Shown: piece by piece, positions 25,868 to 33,962 of the stretch
How the letters are laid out: the number at the start of each line of letters is the position of its first letter
Numbering within the stretch: the stretch's first letter is position 1
Source: Bacilli bacterium
GTDB taxonomy: Bacteria > Bacillota_I > Bacilli_A > RFN20 > CAG-826
Assembly (NCBI GenBank): GCA_024408655.1
Contig: JAKSUV010000007.1
Span: 1 to 45,521, forward strand
Length of the DNA: 45,521 bases
Direction: 5' to 3'
The notes under the pieces: generated by a model
The model's database searches: none
Told to the model about the DNA's origin: nothing
Seen by the model: the letters and a program-made list of their open reading frames with translations, nothing else
Position numbers and translations under genes: made by a program

Positions 25868-26380
25868 TTAAATTTCGGTAAACCAGGTATAGGTATCAAC
25901 AATAGTAACTTCAAAATCACCAAGCATTCCTTTTTGAGTGTATTGCTCTAAAAGTAAACTACCATTAAAGATATATTCGTATGTGCCTTTAAAAGTCATG
26001 ATATCGACTTCTTGAACAATCTTAAATCCATCGCCTTCACAAGTGATTTTGGCTTTCATTAAATCAAATGCCTTGGCGTAGTTATAAGTTAGTGGATCTT
26101 GGCATTTCTCGGCATCAATCTGGTGCTCTGCGGGGCCTTCCGGAGTTAAAGTATATTGCTGCAATTCTCCGTCATAATCTAAAGTATAACCTTCCTCCAC
26201 TGGATCTTTGCTACCGTCTTTATATGCAAGGACGACTTTTTTATAGTTTTTCCATGTCGATGCTACTTGATTTTCGAGTTCTTTAATTTTGTCTAACGCT
26301 TCTTTATTGCTCGCTCTACCTTTGCAAGCAGTTAACGCGACAAAAGCGCAACTTACGATTGCTATATTTCTTAATTTCAT
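25868..26380 (-). CDS. Lipoprotein of unknown function
   Basis: 170 residues. Signal MKLRNIAIVSCAFVALTAC with lipobox LTAC (Cys19), then a short helix (ASNKEALDKIKELENQVAS) and a probable beta-rich domain with repeated Y and T. It has a C-terminal YTWFTEI. Not recognised. It follows the small membrane gene by 18 nt with no Shine-Dalgarno, so reinitiation after the upstream stop is likely. Together with the neighbouring lipoprotein and membrane protein it forms a small envelope operon next to an ABC exporter. Confidence 0.7.
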   Translation of the reverse strand: MKLRNIAIVSCAFVALTACKGRASNKEALDKIKELENQVASTWKNYKKVVLAYKDGSKDPVEEGYTLDYDGELQQYTLTPEGPAEHQIDAEKCQDPLTYNYAKAFDLMKAKITCEGDGFKIVQEVDIMTFKGTYEYIFNGSLLLEQYTQKGMLGDFEVTIVDTYTWFTEI

Positions 26381-26398
26381 ACACTTTTAGTTAATTAT

Positions 26399-26662
26399 TT
26401 ACTTTACTGCTCTAGCAAAGACTAGTAATTGGATAATGAGTGGGATGATGCAAAAGATTTCGCAAACAATCGAGAAAATTAACGGGAATTTTCCTTTTTT
26501 GTTAGCCTTTTTAGCAATAAAGTAGAAAGCCACTCCGAGAACGATTGCGACTGCTCCGAGTATTAACCCGACAATCGAAAGATACATTCCAAAAGCCGGA
26601 ATGAATCCTAACGCGCCGCATAAAATGACCGCGACACTAATAATGATTGACAATGTTGCCAT
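26399..26662 (-). CDS. Small integral membrane protein
   Basis: 87 residues with three hydrophobic stretches (about 5-25, 28-50 and 60-83) separated by a KKANKKGK loop; similar in plan to small DUF4190-type membrane proteins with G-A-I-L-x-I-x-G repeats. Function unknown. AGGAGG lies 6 nt before the ATG, and a T10-containing promoter-like sequence is upstream. First gene of the small lipoprotein operon. Confidence 0.65.
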   Translation of the reverse strand: MATLSIIISVAVILCGALGFIPAFGMYLSIVGLILGAVAIVLGVAFYFIAKKANKKGKFPLIFSIVCEIFCIIPLIIQLLVFARAVK

Positions 26663-26690
26663 ATTTTTCCTCCTAAATTCACTAAAGACA

Positions 26691-26717
26691 ATTGTAGTTA
26701 TTAAAAAAAAAAGTCAA
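26691..26717 (-). promoter_or_regulatory. Promoter-like element with T tract (small membrane protein operon)
   Basis: On minus, TTGACT (26712-26717), then nine further T (ten in total including the last base of the hexamer) and AATAAC, then TACAAT (26691-26696): spacer 15 nt. The same TTGAC plus T10 arrangement occurs one transcription unit downstream. The T tract could instead be the U tract of a weak AAGTC/GACTT terminator for the ABC operon. Confidence 0.4.
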
Positions 26718-26743
26718 TGTGATATCTAGGTAGGACTTCGTTT

Positions 26744-28552
26744 TTAGGCGTCAGCGAATTGGGAATTATATAATTCCGCGTAAAAACCTTTCTTCTTAAG
26801 AAGTGATTCATGGTTACCGTGTTCAACAATATCGCCTTGGTCAAGCACGAAAATTACATCCGCGTTCTTAATCGTGGATAAACGGTGGGCAATAATAAAA
26901 CTCGTCCGCCCTTTGGTGAGTTCATCCATTGCTTTTTGGATGACAATTTCGGTCCTAGTATCCACGCTACTAGTGGCTTCATCAAGAATCAGTAACGGGG
27001 CGTCTTTAATAATGGCCCGGGCAATCGTTAATTGTTGTTTTTGTCCTTCGGACAAGTTGAGTTTATCATCAAGCATGGTGTCATAGCCATGCGGCAAAGT
27101 TTTAATAAAGTGATCAAGCCCCACCGCTTTCACCACTTCGTCTAATTTCTCATCGCTTACATGTTTTTTGTTATAAACGAGGTTTTCTCTTACGGTTCCA
27201 GTAAAGAGCCAAGTGTCTTGTAAAATCATATTAAATAATTCGTGGACGCGCTCACGCTTTAAGTCTTTGGTGGAAACACCATCAATCTTAATATCACCCG
27301 AATTTAGTTCATAGAAGCGCATTAATAAATTAACAATCGTGGTTTTACCCGCCCCCGTTGGTCCAACAATCGCAATCTTTTGACCAGGTTTAATATGCGC
27401 GGTGAAACCATGAATAATTTCTTTGTTTTTAACATAACCAAAGCGGATTTTATCAAAGATAACTTCGCCTTTAATCGTCTTTAATTTATTTTGTTTATGC
27501 TCTTCGTTACTAAGCTCAGTTTGTTCAAGTAACGCAAAGACTCGTTTACTGGCCGCACTAGCTTGTTGAATGGAGGTCATTGATTGAGCGAAGGTCGATA
27601 ATGGTTGAGCGAATAAACGTGAATAGATGACGAAGGAAAGAATTGTGCCAAGAGTGACTAAGGTACTGCCATCAATAATAAACATAATGCCGAAGACGAA
27701 GATTAACACATAGGATAAATTACCGGCGAACACCATGATGTGCATATTCATACCTGAGAGAATCTGTGACTTCCAGTTATCTTCGTATAGGCAATTATTC
27801 GTTTTAATAAACTTCGCTCTTTCAAACGCGTTAGCGGCGAAGATTCGCACAATCTTATGATTAGTAAAGACTTCTTCAATTTGTCCATTCATCGTGCCTA
27901 AATCATCTTGCTTCCGGTTAAAGTATTTTTGTGATTTAGCGAGCACAAACGCCATCGCAATAAAGCCGACGATAGAAGAACCAATTGTAATAAAAGCGAG
28001 AATCCAGTTACTTCTAAACATCATCACAATGGTGCCTAAGAATAAGGCGAATGAACTAATTAAGTTCGCGACTGAACTCGCAAGCGTTTGACTAATCGCA
28101 TCTACGTCGTTAGTCACGACTGATAAGGTATCGCCAATCGTCGTAGTATCAAAATAATTCAAAGGAATTTTGTTAACTTTATCACTAATATCACGCCGTA
28201 AGCGGTAGCTAATATATTGCGTCACGTTGGCCATGATTAATTGTTGACCATAGGATAGAAGTGCCCCACCAACATATAAACCAACTAATAAATAGGCGAT
28301 GGCTAAGAATTCATCCATATCAACGCCTTCTGGACGAGTAATGCCGTTAGTAATAATGTTGACTAAATCTTTAACTTTTTCAGGACCAATCACGGAACAA
28401 ACGGCGCCACCGATGGCTAAAATAATCGCGACAATAATCGCGGGTAAATAGCGTTTACCATACACCACAATCTTTTTGAGGGCATGAAAATCCGCTTTTT
28501 CTTTTGGTCCCGAACCTCGCCGGGCGTGCATACCACCCATCATCCCCGCCAT
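26744..28552 (-). CDS. ABC exporter half-transporter, catalytic partner (second heterodimer)
   Basis: 602 residues: an M/G/R-rich N terminus, about six membrane helices, then the ATPase with Walker A GPTGAGKTT near 397, signature LSEGQ (deviated) near 500, Walker B LLILDE with catalytic Glu near 525, and switch His in AHRLST near 556. This is the catalytic subunit of a heterodimer whose signature faces the degenerate site of the partner at 28552-30312. Its start overlaps the partner stop. Organisation and substitutions mirror the first exporter pair (1858-5543), so the two systems are probably ancient paralogues. Substrate unknown. Confidence 0.93.
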   Translation of the reverse strand: MAGMMGGMHARRGSGPKEKADFHALKKIVVYGKRYLPAIIVAIILAIGGAVCSVIGPEKVKDLVNIITNGITRPEGVDMDEFLAIAYLLVGLYVGGALLSYGQQLIMANVTQYISYRLRRDISDKVNKIPLNYFDTTTIGDTLSVVTNDVDAISQTLASSVANLISSFALFLGTIVMMFRSNWILAFITIGSSIVGFIAMAFVLAKSQKYFNRKQDDLGTMNGQIEEVFTNHKIVRIFAANAFERAKFIKTNNCLYEDNWKSQILSGMNMHIMVFAGNLSYVLIFVFGIMFIIDGSTLVTLGTILSFVIYSRLFAQPLSTFAQSMTSIQQASAASKRVFALLEQTELSNEEHKQNKLKTIKGEVIFDKIRFGYVKNKEIIHGFTAHIKPGQKIAIVGPTGAGKTTIVNLLMRFYELNSGDIKIDGVSTKDLKRERVHELFNMILQDTWLFTGTVRENLVYNKKHVSDEKLDEVVKAVGLDHFIKTLPHGYDTMLDDKLNLSEGQKQQLTIARAIIKDAPLLILDEATSSVDTRTEIVIQKAMDELTKGRTSFIIAHRLSTIKNADVIFVLDQGDIVEHGNHESLLKKKGFYAELYNSQFADA

Positions 28553-30312
28553 TAGAGTTCGTTCTCCTTTAATTGTGATAACGCGATTTCGCGATAAATC
28601 TTACAAGTCTTTAAAAGTTTTTCGTGCTTTCCTAACCCCACCATCTTGCCTTTATCAATGACTAAGATTTGGTCCGCGTTTTTAATCGTACCAATCCGTT
28701 GGGCCACGATAATGACCGTTGTGCCTTTTAAATATTCTTTTAAACCTTTCCGCACTAACATATCGGTTTTATAATCAAGCGCCGAGAAGGCATCATCAAG
28801 AATTAAAACTGGTGCGTGTTTATAAATCGCTCGCGCAATACTAAGCCGTTGTTTTTGTCCGCCTGAGAAGTTAGTTCCACCTTGGGCCACTTCTTCGTGG
28901 ACACCATTTTTTAAGCGATGCACAAAGTTCGCTTGCGCAGTTTTAATCGCGTAACGGAAATGCTTGTCATCATCTGGAATCGTTTGGCTACTACCATAGG
29001 TAATATTGGATTTAATATCGCCTTTAAATAAGATGGCTTTTTGGGTTGCAATCGAAATATTATCGGTAATATCTTTTTGGCTAAATGATTTAATGTTTTC
29101 ACCATCCAATAAAATTTTGCCTTTACTTACATCGTAAAAGCGTGGAATTAAATTAATAATTGAAGATTTACCTGAACCCGTCGCACCGATAATTGCAAAG
29201 GTCGTGCCAGGTTTAATCGTGAAATTAATATTCTTTAAACAAGGTGATTGGGCGTCAGGATAGGCAAAAGTCACATTCTTAAAAGTAACTTCACCACGAA
29301 TCCGTGGATGCTTATTTTCTTTGGGATAAACAATGCTAGTTTTGGTATCCAGGACTTCATTAATCCGGCGCGCTGAAACAATAGACCGTGGTAATAAAAT
29401 AAAGATTAAGATGAGCATCATAAACGCAATGACGACTTGTAGTGCGTATTGGGTGAAAGCAGTCATATTCGCGATGATTTGGGCCCGTTCCGCCGCACTG
29501 GCGGGATCAGTTAACGGGATTTGATTAATTAAACAAGCGGCAATCCAATAGATGGCTAAAGTTAAACCACTCATACATAAAGTCATCACTGGCATCATGA
29601 CGCCCATCGCCCGTGAAGTGAATAAGTTATTTTCAGTTACCGTTTTATTAGTTACGCCAAATTTATTGGATTGATACTCTTCCGCGTTAAAGGCGCGAAT
29701 AACGCGCACACCCGTGATGGTCTCACGCATCGCGTTATTTAAATCATCGGTTAATTTTTGAATCTTTTTAAAGCGCGGATAACAAACTAGAACAATAAGA
29801 CCAACACAAGCGATAATCACTAATACACAAATTAAGACCGCCATTGTCCATTCAATACTCGTCGAGGAAATTTTACAGACGGCCCAAATGGCTAAGATCG
29901 GCGCTTTAATTAAAACCTGCATGCCTAAGGCAATAAACATTTGCATGTTCACTACATCATTCGTGGTCCGCGTAATTAAACTGGGGGTGGAAAATTTATT
30001 CATTTCCGCATCGGAGAAGGAGGCAATTTGATCATAAAGTTTACTACGTAAAGTCCGCGAAAAGTTAGCGGCGATGTGACTAGAAAAATAGCCCGTAGCG
30101 ATCGCGGCACACATACTCGCAAACGCTAGACCTAACATAATCCCACCGTTAAGCCAGACTTCGTTTTTATCCTGCTCGGCTATCGATTCAGTTAACTTCG
30201 CCGTGTAATCAGGAATCGTTAAATCAAGGTAAACTTGTAAAATAATTAAACCAATCGCGATGATTAAAAAAGCGATGTCACGTTTCGATAGATGTTTAAA
30301 AATTTTTAACAC
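28552..30312 (-). CDS. ABC exporter half-transporter, degenerate-site partner (second heterodimer)
   Basis: 586 residues. GTG start with GAGGA 7-8 nt upstream. Six membrane helices, then Walker A GATGSGKSS near 376, intact signature FSGGQ near 482, Walker B LILDD with Asp in place of the catalytic Glu (about 507), and Gln in place of the switch His (VAQRIG, about 538). These match subunit A of the first pair and the TM287 type. It is divergent from upp; the 133-nt gap between them is AT-rich, and a clear promoter is seen only for upp. Confidence 0.93.
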   Translation of the reverse strand: MLKIFKHLSKRDIAFLIIAIGLIILQVYLDLTIPDYTAKLTESIAEQDKNEVWLNGGIMLGLAFASMCAAIATGYFSSHIAANFSRTLRSKLYDQIASFSDAEMNKFSTPSLITRTTNDVVNMQMFIALGMQVLIKAPILAIWAVCKISSTSIEWTMAVLICVLVIIACVGLIVLVCYPRFKKIQKLTDDLNNAMRETITGVRVIRAFNAEEYQSNKFGVTNKTVTENNLFTSRAMGVMMPVMTLCMSGLTLAIYWIAACLINQIPLTDPASAAERAQIIANMTAFTQYALQVVIAFMMLILIFILLPRSIVSARRINEVLDTKTSIVYPKENKHPRIRGEVTFKNVTFAYPDAQSPCLKNINFTIKPGTTFAIIGATGSGKSSIINLIPRFYDVSKGKILLDGENIKSFSQKDITDNISIATQKAILFKGDIKSNITYGSSQTIPDDDKHFRYAIKTAQANFVHRLKNGVHEEVAQGGTNFSGGQKQRLSIARAIYKHAPVLILDDAFSALDYKTDMLVRKGLKEYLKGTTVIIVAQRIGTIKNADQILVIDKGKMVGLGKHEKLLKTCKIYREIALSQLKENEL

Positions 30313-30392
30313 GCGTTCTTCCTCAATTAATTACTAACCTATATATGATAACTAAATTAAGAAAAAATGATAGGATTTTATCGTTTTATTTA

Positions 30393-30421
30393 TTGCCATC
30401 TGATAATAATTTTTGTAAAAT
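30393..30421 (+). promoter_or_regulatory. Promoter of upp
   Basis: TTGCCA (30393-30398), 17-nt spacer, TAAAAT (30416-30421), 24 nt before the ATG. Confidence 0.75.
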
Positions 30422-30445
30422 TATTAAAGTTTAAAGGAGTACATT

Positions 30446-31099
30446 ATGTCCGCTAAGAAAAATCCTAACGTCCATGTTTTCCATCATCCATTAATTTCTC
30501 ACAAGATGGCTATTTTAAGAAATAAATATACGAGTATTGTTGAATTCCGTCGCGCGATTAAGGAGATTGCAATGCTTGAATGTTACGAAGCGCTTCGCGA
30601 TATTCCAACCGCGACTCAAACGATCGTGACTCCACTAGAATCAACATGCCAACATGTTATCAAAGAAAAAGAAATTTGCTTTGTCCCAATTTTACGGGCG
30701 GGCTTAGCGATGGCCGAAGGCTTTATTGATTTAATGCCAAGAGCAAAAGTTGGTCATATTGGTATCTACCGTAATCCTAAAACCAAAAAACCCGTTGAAT
30801 ATTTCATTAAATTACCCCGCAATATTTCTAAGCTACGCGTATTTTTAATTGACCCCATGTTAGCCACTGGCGGTAGCGCCATTGAAGCCGTTAAACGCTT
30901 ATATAAACACGGGGCAAAAAATGTCACCTTTGTTTGTATGGTGGCTGCACCTGAAGGTGTTAAAGCTTTTGCAAAAGCTTGTCCACACGTTAAACTCTAC
31001 ATCGGCACTTTAGACCGCGAACTTAATAAAAATAAATATATCTTACCGGGTATCGGCGATGCCGGTGATAGGATCTACGGTACAGAAGAAGAAATCTAA
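30446..31099 (+). CDS. upp: Uracil phosphoribosyltransferase
   Basis: 217 residues. It converts uracil and PRPP to UMP (pyrimidine salvage). The PRPP-binding motif is FLIDPMLATGGSA (about 132-144), and the uracil-binding region has LPGIGDAGDR near the C terminus. A long KNPNVHVFHHPLISHKM start is typical. AAAGGAG is 6 nt before the ATG. It is one of only three plus-strand genes and ends exactly where the convergent RDD gene ends, so transcription of the two must overlap unless terminators lie inside the genes. Confidence 0.97.
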   Translation: MSAKKNPNVHVFHHPLISHKMAILRNKYTSIVEFRRAIKEIAMLECYEALRDIPTATQTIVTPLESTCQHVIKEKEICFVPILRAGLAMAEGFIDLMPRAKVGHIGIYRNPKTKKPVEYFIKLPRNISKLRVFLIDPMLATGGSAIEAVKRLYKHGAKNVTFVCMVAAPEGVKAFAKACPHVKLYIGTLDRELNKNKYILPGIGDAGDRIYGTEEEI

Positions 31100-31606
31100 T
31101 TAGAAACTTTCTTTGTTGTTATCGCTACTAACAATATCAACGACGCGTGTCATTGATATTTCTTCATGGAAAGTTGTGTGTTTTGGATTAACGCATAACG
31201 CAATTAAAGAAACAATCGCGCTAAAGCCAAGGGTTAATACCGCGGTGACAATGCGGGTGGTTTCTCTAAGAAACATTGTCCGAACGCCAGGTCCTTTAAG
31301 GGTTTGTTTATCAATAATGCGGATGCCCATAAAACGTTTACCAATGGTTTGGCCATCCCAATAAACAGGTAAGGCAACAAAGTAAAGAATAACGACACAA
31401 ATTAAAACCGCTCCCCCAACACCAGAAGCAATCCATAACGCTACAATACTAGCGGGCCGAACATCATTCACTAAAACGTTAGCCAACGCAAAGATCGATG
31501 GTAATAATAAGACCACCGCAACGATAAGTAATAACGCAAAATCAAATAACAAAGCGAAAACCCGTTTCTTCGGTTTTGCGTTTAAGATTTGTCTAGCGTC
31601 TTTCAT
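31100..31606 (-). CDS. RDD family membrane protein
   Basis: About 168 residues from the ATG at 31606; a TTG at 31615 with AAGG 6 nt upstream is an alternative start that overlaps the Nudix stop. Three or four membrane helices with the RDD signature: R-V-x-A-L-x-x-D in the first helix (KKRVFALLFDFALLL), and the second conserved block GQTIGKRFMGIRI. Some RDD proteins transport osmolytes or cations, but for this one the function is unknown. It follows the Nudix gene closely and is convergent with upp. Confidence 0.85.
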   Translation of the reverse strand: MKDARQILNAKPKKRVFALLFDFALLLIVAVVLLLPSIFALANVLVNDVRPASIVALWIASGVGGAVLICVVILYFVALPVYWDGQTIGKRFMGIRIIDKQTLKGPGVRTMFLRETTRIVTAVLTLGFSAIVSLIALCVNPKHTTFHEEISMTRVVDIVSSDNNKESF

Positions 31607-31607
31607 A

Positions 31608-32213
31608 CTAATCAAAAATTACCTTATCCGTTTGCGCCGCTTTAATCATCCGTGTAATTTCTTCTTTAGTACCTTTAAAAGACAACTTTGGCAGCTTCTT
31701 TGGATTAAAGAATTTTACATCCGTAGTTTCGTAGCAATGACATTTTAAATCCTTCGCAACTTTGGCTTTAAAGACCGCGACAAACGCTGGAATCGTGACG
31801 CGATGTTTAAAGGGGATTTGGTGTAATAGACCAACAAACTTAATATCTTTAATAATAACGCCCGCTTCTTGTTTTACTTCTTTTGCGGCGGTGTCACTCG
31901 CTGATTCATATAAGTCACACCAGCCACCTGGTAAAGAATAACCGCCATCAACTTTTTCTTTAACCATTAACACTTCACCTTTTTTGTTAAAGACTACGGT
32001 CCGCACTGAGATGTTAGGGGTTGGATAAACAAATTTAGTGAAGTAATTGTTCCGGTCAAACTTTACCTCTTGAAAATGTTCAAGCATCGTTTTGGTTAAA
32101 TCAGAAATTTCGTGATAGTTATCAAGGGCATAGGGATCAGTTGAATAAACTAAACCCGTTTTGGCAATCGCTTGCACCTTAATAAGGAAATCATAAAATT
32201 GCTTATTTTTCAT
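31608..32213 (-). CDS. Nudix hydrolase with YjhB-type N-terminal domain
   Basis: About 201 residues from the ATG at 32213. The N-terminal domain FYDFLIKVQAIAKTGLVYST matches the helical extension of Bacillus YjhB-like Nudix enzymes acting on nucleoside diphosphates linked to another moiety. The Nudix box runs GWCDLYESASDTAAKEVKQE then AGV (about 108-131). The usual R-E-V-x-E-E reads KEVKQE, so one metal-site Glu is Gln. No Shine-Dalgarno is present; TATAAT (32223-32228) ends 9 nt before the ATG, consistent with leaderless mRNA. The start is only 25 nt from the divergent gene at 32239. Confidence 0.88.
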   Translation of the reverse strand: MKNKQFYDFLIKVQAIAKTGLVYSTDPYALDNYHEISDLTKTMLEHFQEVKFDRNNYFTKFVYPTPNISVRTVVFNKKGEVLMVKEKVDGGYSLPGGWCDLYESASDTAAKEVKQEAGVIIKDIKFVGLLHQIPFKHRVTIPAFVAVFKAKVAKDLKCHCYETTDVKFFNPKKLPKLSFKGTKEEITRMIKAAQTDKVIFD

Positions 32214-32228
32214 TGCGCTTATATTATA
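32199..32228. promoter_or_regulatory. Divergent overlapping promoters in a 25-nt gap
   Basis: Plus: TTGCTT (32199-32204), 17 nt, TATTAT (32222-32227), for the gene at 32239. Minus: TATAAT (32223-32228) for the Nudix gene, without a good -35. The -10 region is inside a perfect TTATATT/AATATAA inverted repeat. Each -10 lies only 9-11 nt from its ATG. Confidence 0.6.
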
Positions 32229-32238
32229 GAATATAACT

Positions 32239-32616
32239 ATGTTAAATTTCGTAGATTTTGTCTTGCTGATTCTTCTTTGCACAGTCACTGCGGTTGTTTT
32301 AGTCTTTGCGACTGGCATTGTTTACACTAAGCGTGGCTATGTGAGTGTTATTGAAAAACACCGTAAATTTTATCGTTTAGAATCACGGACCACGAGTTAT
32401 TATCTCCCCTTTATCTATAAGAAAGCTGCCTATTATCCCACTACCGTGGACGGGATAATTAAAACGCGGTCAAAAAAAGTTATTACTTATCGCATCGTCG
32501 ATGTGATGAAACTCTACACTAGTAAAATTGAACTCAAGAAATTGTTAAGCGAAGAAAAAAATCTCGAGGCGAACCTCGAGCAATTATTTGGCATCAAAAT
32601 TATTAAAGTCGAATAA
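32239..32616 (+). CDS. Small membrane protein resembling the N-terminal part of SPFH/band-7 proteins
   Basis: 125 residues: one N-terminal membrane helix (about 6-29), then KRGYVSVIEKHRKFYRLES and YYLPFIYKKAAYYPTTV. The order G-x-V-x-V-I-E-x-x-x-K-x-x-R then L-P-F-I-x-K follows the start of stomatin/prohibitin proteins (a membrane helix, then a V-V-E-R-L-G-K-F pattern and I-P-F-x-D). The C terminus is short and charged (LEANLEQLFGIKIIKVE), without the long coiled coil of full SPFH proteins. So it may be a reduced member or an unrelated small protein. No Shine-Dalgarno. Its 3' end carries, antisense, the terminator of cdaA. Confidence 0.5.
   Translation: MLNFVDFVLLILLCTVTAVVLVFATGIVYTKRGYVSVIEKHRKFYRLESRTTSYYLPFIYKKAAYYPTTVDGIIKTRSKKVITYRIVDVMKLYTSKIELKKLLSEEKNLEANLEQLFGIKIIKVE
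32555..32580 (-). terminator. cdaA terminator located inside the convergent gene
   Basis: On minus, CTCGAGG-TTCG-CCTCGAG, a perfect 7-bp stem, is followed by ATTTTTTT. It lies 38 nt past the cdaA stop, within codons of the plus-strand gene ending at 32616. Confidence 0.85.
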
Positions 32617-32617
32617 A

Positions 32618-33373
32618 CTATTCGCTTTCGTTCATGCGGTAAAGTAATTCGCGCGCAAATTTATCAGGGTTCACTGTATCAAGTTCACCAATTTGGGCAA
32701 TGGAAATACGACCTGTTTCTTCGGAAACCACCACGGTAATGGAATCGGATATTTCGCTTATGCCAATCGCGGCCCGGTGCCGTGAACCATATTTACCCGT
32801 TAAGGCTTTAGTGGTTGGAGTGTAATAAACACTCGCGGCATAAATCATATTATCTTTGATAATAACCGCCCCATCGTGTAAACGCGTACCAGGATAAAAG
32901 ATCGTGGTTAATAATTCACTTTTCACTGGCGCATTAATAATGGTGCCGTTTTTCGTTAACGGGGTTAAATTGTCGTGTTTTTCAAAAGTAATAATCGCCC
33001 CGATTTTTTGCCGACTGCACGCAAGAACCGCTTTCTCTACTTCTTTCACTAACGCTTCCCGATCAATAATTTTTTTCGGCATATGTTTCTTATTAATTTC
33101 GCCGTGCGGTGACTTAGAAAAAAGTGCCCGGATGGCGCCAAGCTTAAGAATCGCTAACACTAAAACGAAAGCCGTACCAACCACTAATAAAACATCTGAG
33201 ACTAAATTTAAATTGAATAAACAGGCGACAACAATTAAACCAAAGAAACCAATTAAGCCTACTACCAACCATTTATTAAATTTAATCTTAATCGCAAGTA
33301 GAATCACCGCCGCAATCAGAACAAGTCCAATGGAGAGATCAACGATTGTACGAACGTCACTAAAGTCCAACAT
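32618..33373 (-). CDS. cdaA: Diadenylate cyclase CdaA (c-di-AMP synthase)
   Basis: 251 residues. Three membrane helices at the N terminus (about 8-85), a linker, then the DAC (DisA_N) domain with GTRLHDGAVIIKDN (DGA motif) and GSRHRAAIGISE (RHR motif); both ATP-binding motifs are intact, so it should make c-di-AMP, which controls potassium and osmotic balance in Firmicutes. The usual neighbours cdaR and glmM are absent here; hpt is upstream instead. TATAAT (33384-33389) ends 10 nt before the ATG, and no Shine-Dalgarno is seen. A strong terminator follows inside the convergent gene. Confidence 0.95.
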   Translation of the reverse strand: MLDFSDVRTIVDLSIGLVLIAAVILLAIKIKFNKWLVVGLIGFFGLIVVACLFNLNLVSDVLLVVGTAFVLVLAILKLGAIRALFSKSPHGEINKKHMPKKIIDREALVKEVEKAVLACSRQKIGAIITFEKHDNLTPLTKNGTIINAPVKSELLTTIFYPGTRLHDGAVIIKDNMIYAASVYYTPTTKALTGKYGSRHRAAIGISEISDSITVVVSEETGRISIAQIGELDTVNPDKFARELLYRMNESE

Positions 33374-33383
33374 AGTTATAGAT

Positions 33384-33389
33384 ATTATA
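33384..33389 (-). promoter_or_regulatory. -10 box of cdaA
   Basis: TATAAT on minus, 10 nt before the ATG and within 15 nt of the hpt stop. No good -35 is seen. It would give a near-leaderless cdaA mRNA. Confidence 0.45.
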
Positions 33390-33404
33390 TATTAAGTTTT
33401 ATAT

Positions 33405-33962
33405 TTAATCTTTCATTATCTTACTTAAGAGTGTTTTCACCTCTTCAGGTGAAATTGCATAAACTTCTGGTAAATTACGACCGACTTCAATGTAATCAAG
33501 ACCATAACCAAACAAGAAATAATCATCGGTAATTACCTTGCCAACATAATCAATTTTGACTTCGCATTTCCGCCGGGAACGCTTATCAAATAAAGCCACC
33601 AAGATAATCCGTTTGGGATGGTATCTCTCTTTAATATAATCAAGTAAATATTTCATGGATAAACCAGTATCGATTACGTCTTCCACTAACACTAAGGTCC
33701 GACCATCGACTTTAAAATCGATCCCCCGTGACATCGTTACTTTTTCGGTAGACTCAGTACCAGCGTAAGAAGAAATTTGAATAAATTCGGTATAAACGTA
33801 GGGCTTAATATTTTCCGCTAAATCCATCATAAAGTTGAGTGCGCCTTTCATGATTCCAACAATGACTGGAATATGTTCTTCGTGCGCTAAATCTTTACTG
33901 AGTGCTTCGCCAATACGCTTCGTCGCGGCTTGAATTTCGGCGCGGGACATGACTAGTTGCAT
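33405..33962 (-). CDS. hpt: Hypoxanthine phosphoribosyltransferase
   Basis: About 185 residues from the ATG at 33962 (MQLVMSRAEIQAATKRIGEA), preferred because AGGAGG lies 7 nt before it and the ATG overlaps the xpt stop (TAATG). It converts hypoxanthine (and guanine) plus PRPP to IMP/GMP. PRPP motif LVLVEDVIDTGLSMKYLL near 100-117; the flexible loop is ISSYAGTEST; FALFGYGLDYIEVGRNLPEV-like end (here DDYFLFGYGLDY). Coupled with xpt as a purine salvage pair. Confidence 0.95.
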   Translation of the reverse strand: MQLVMSRAEIQAATKRIGEALSKDLAHEEHIPVIVGIMKGALNFMMDLAENIKPYVYTEFIQISSYAGTESTEKVTMSRGIDFKVDGRTLVLVEDVIDTGLSMKYLLDYIKERYHPKRIILVALFDKRSRRKCEVKIDYVGKVITDDYFLFGYGLDYIEVGRNLPEVYAISPEEVKTLLSKIMKD

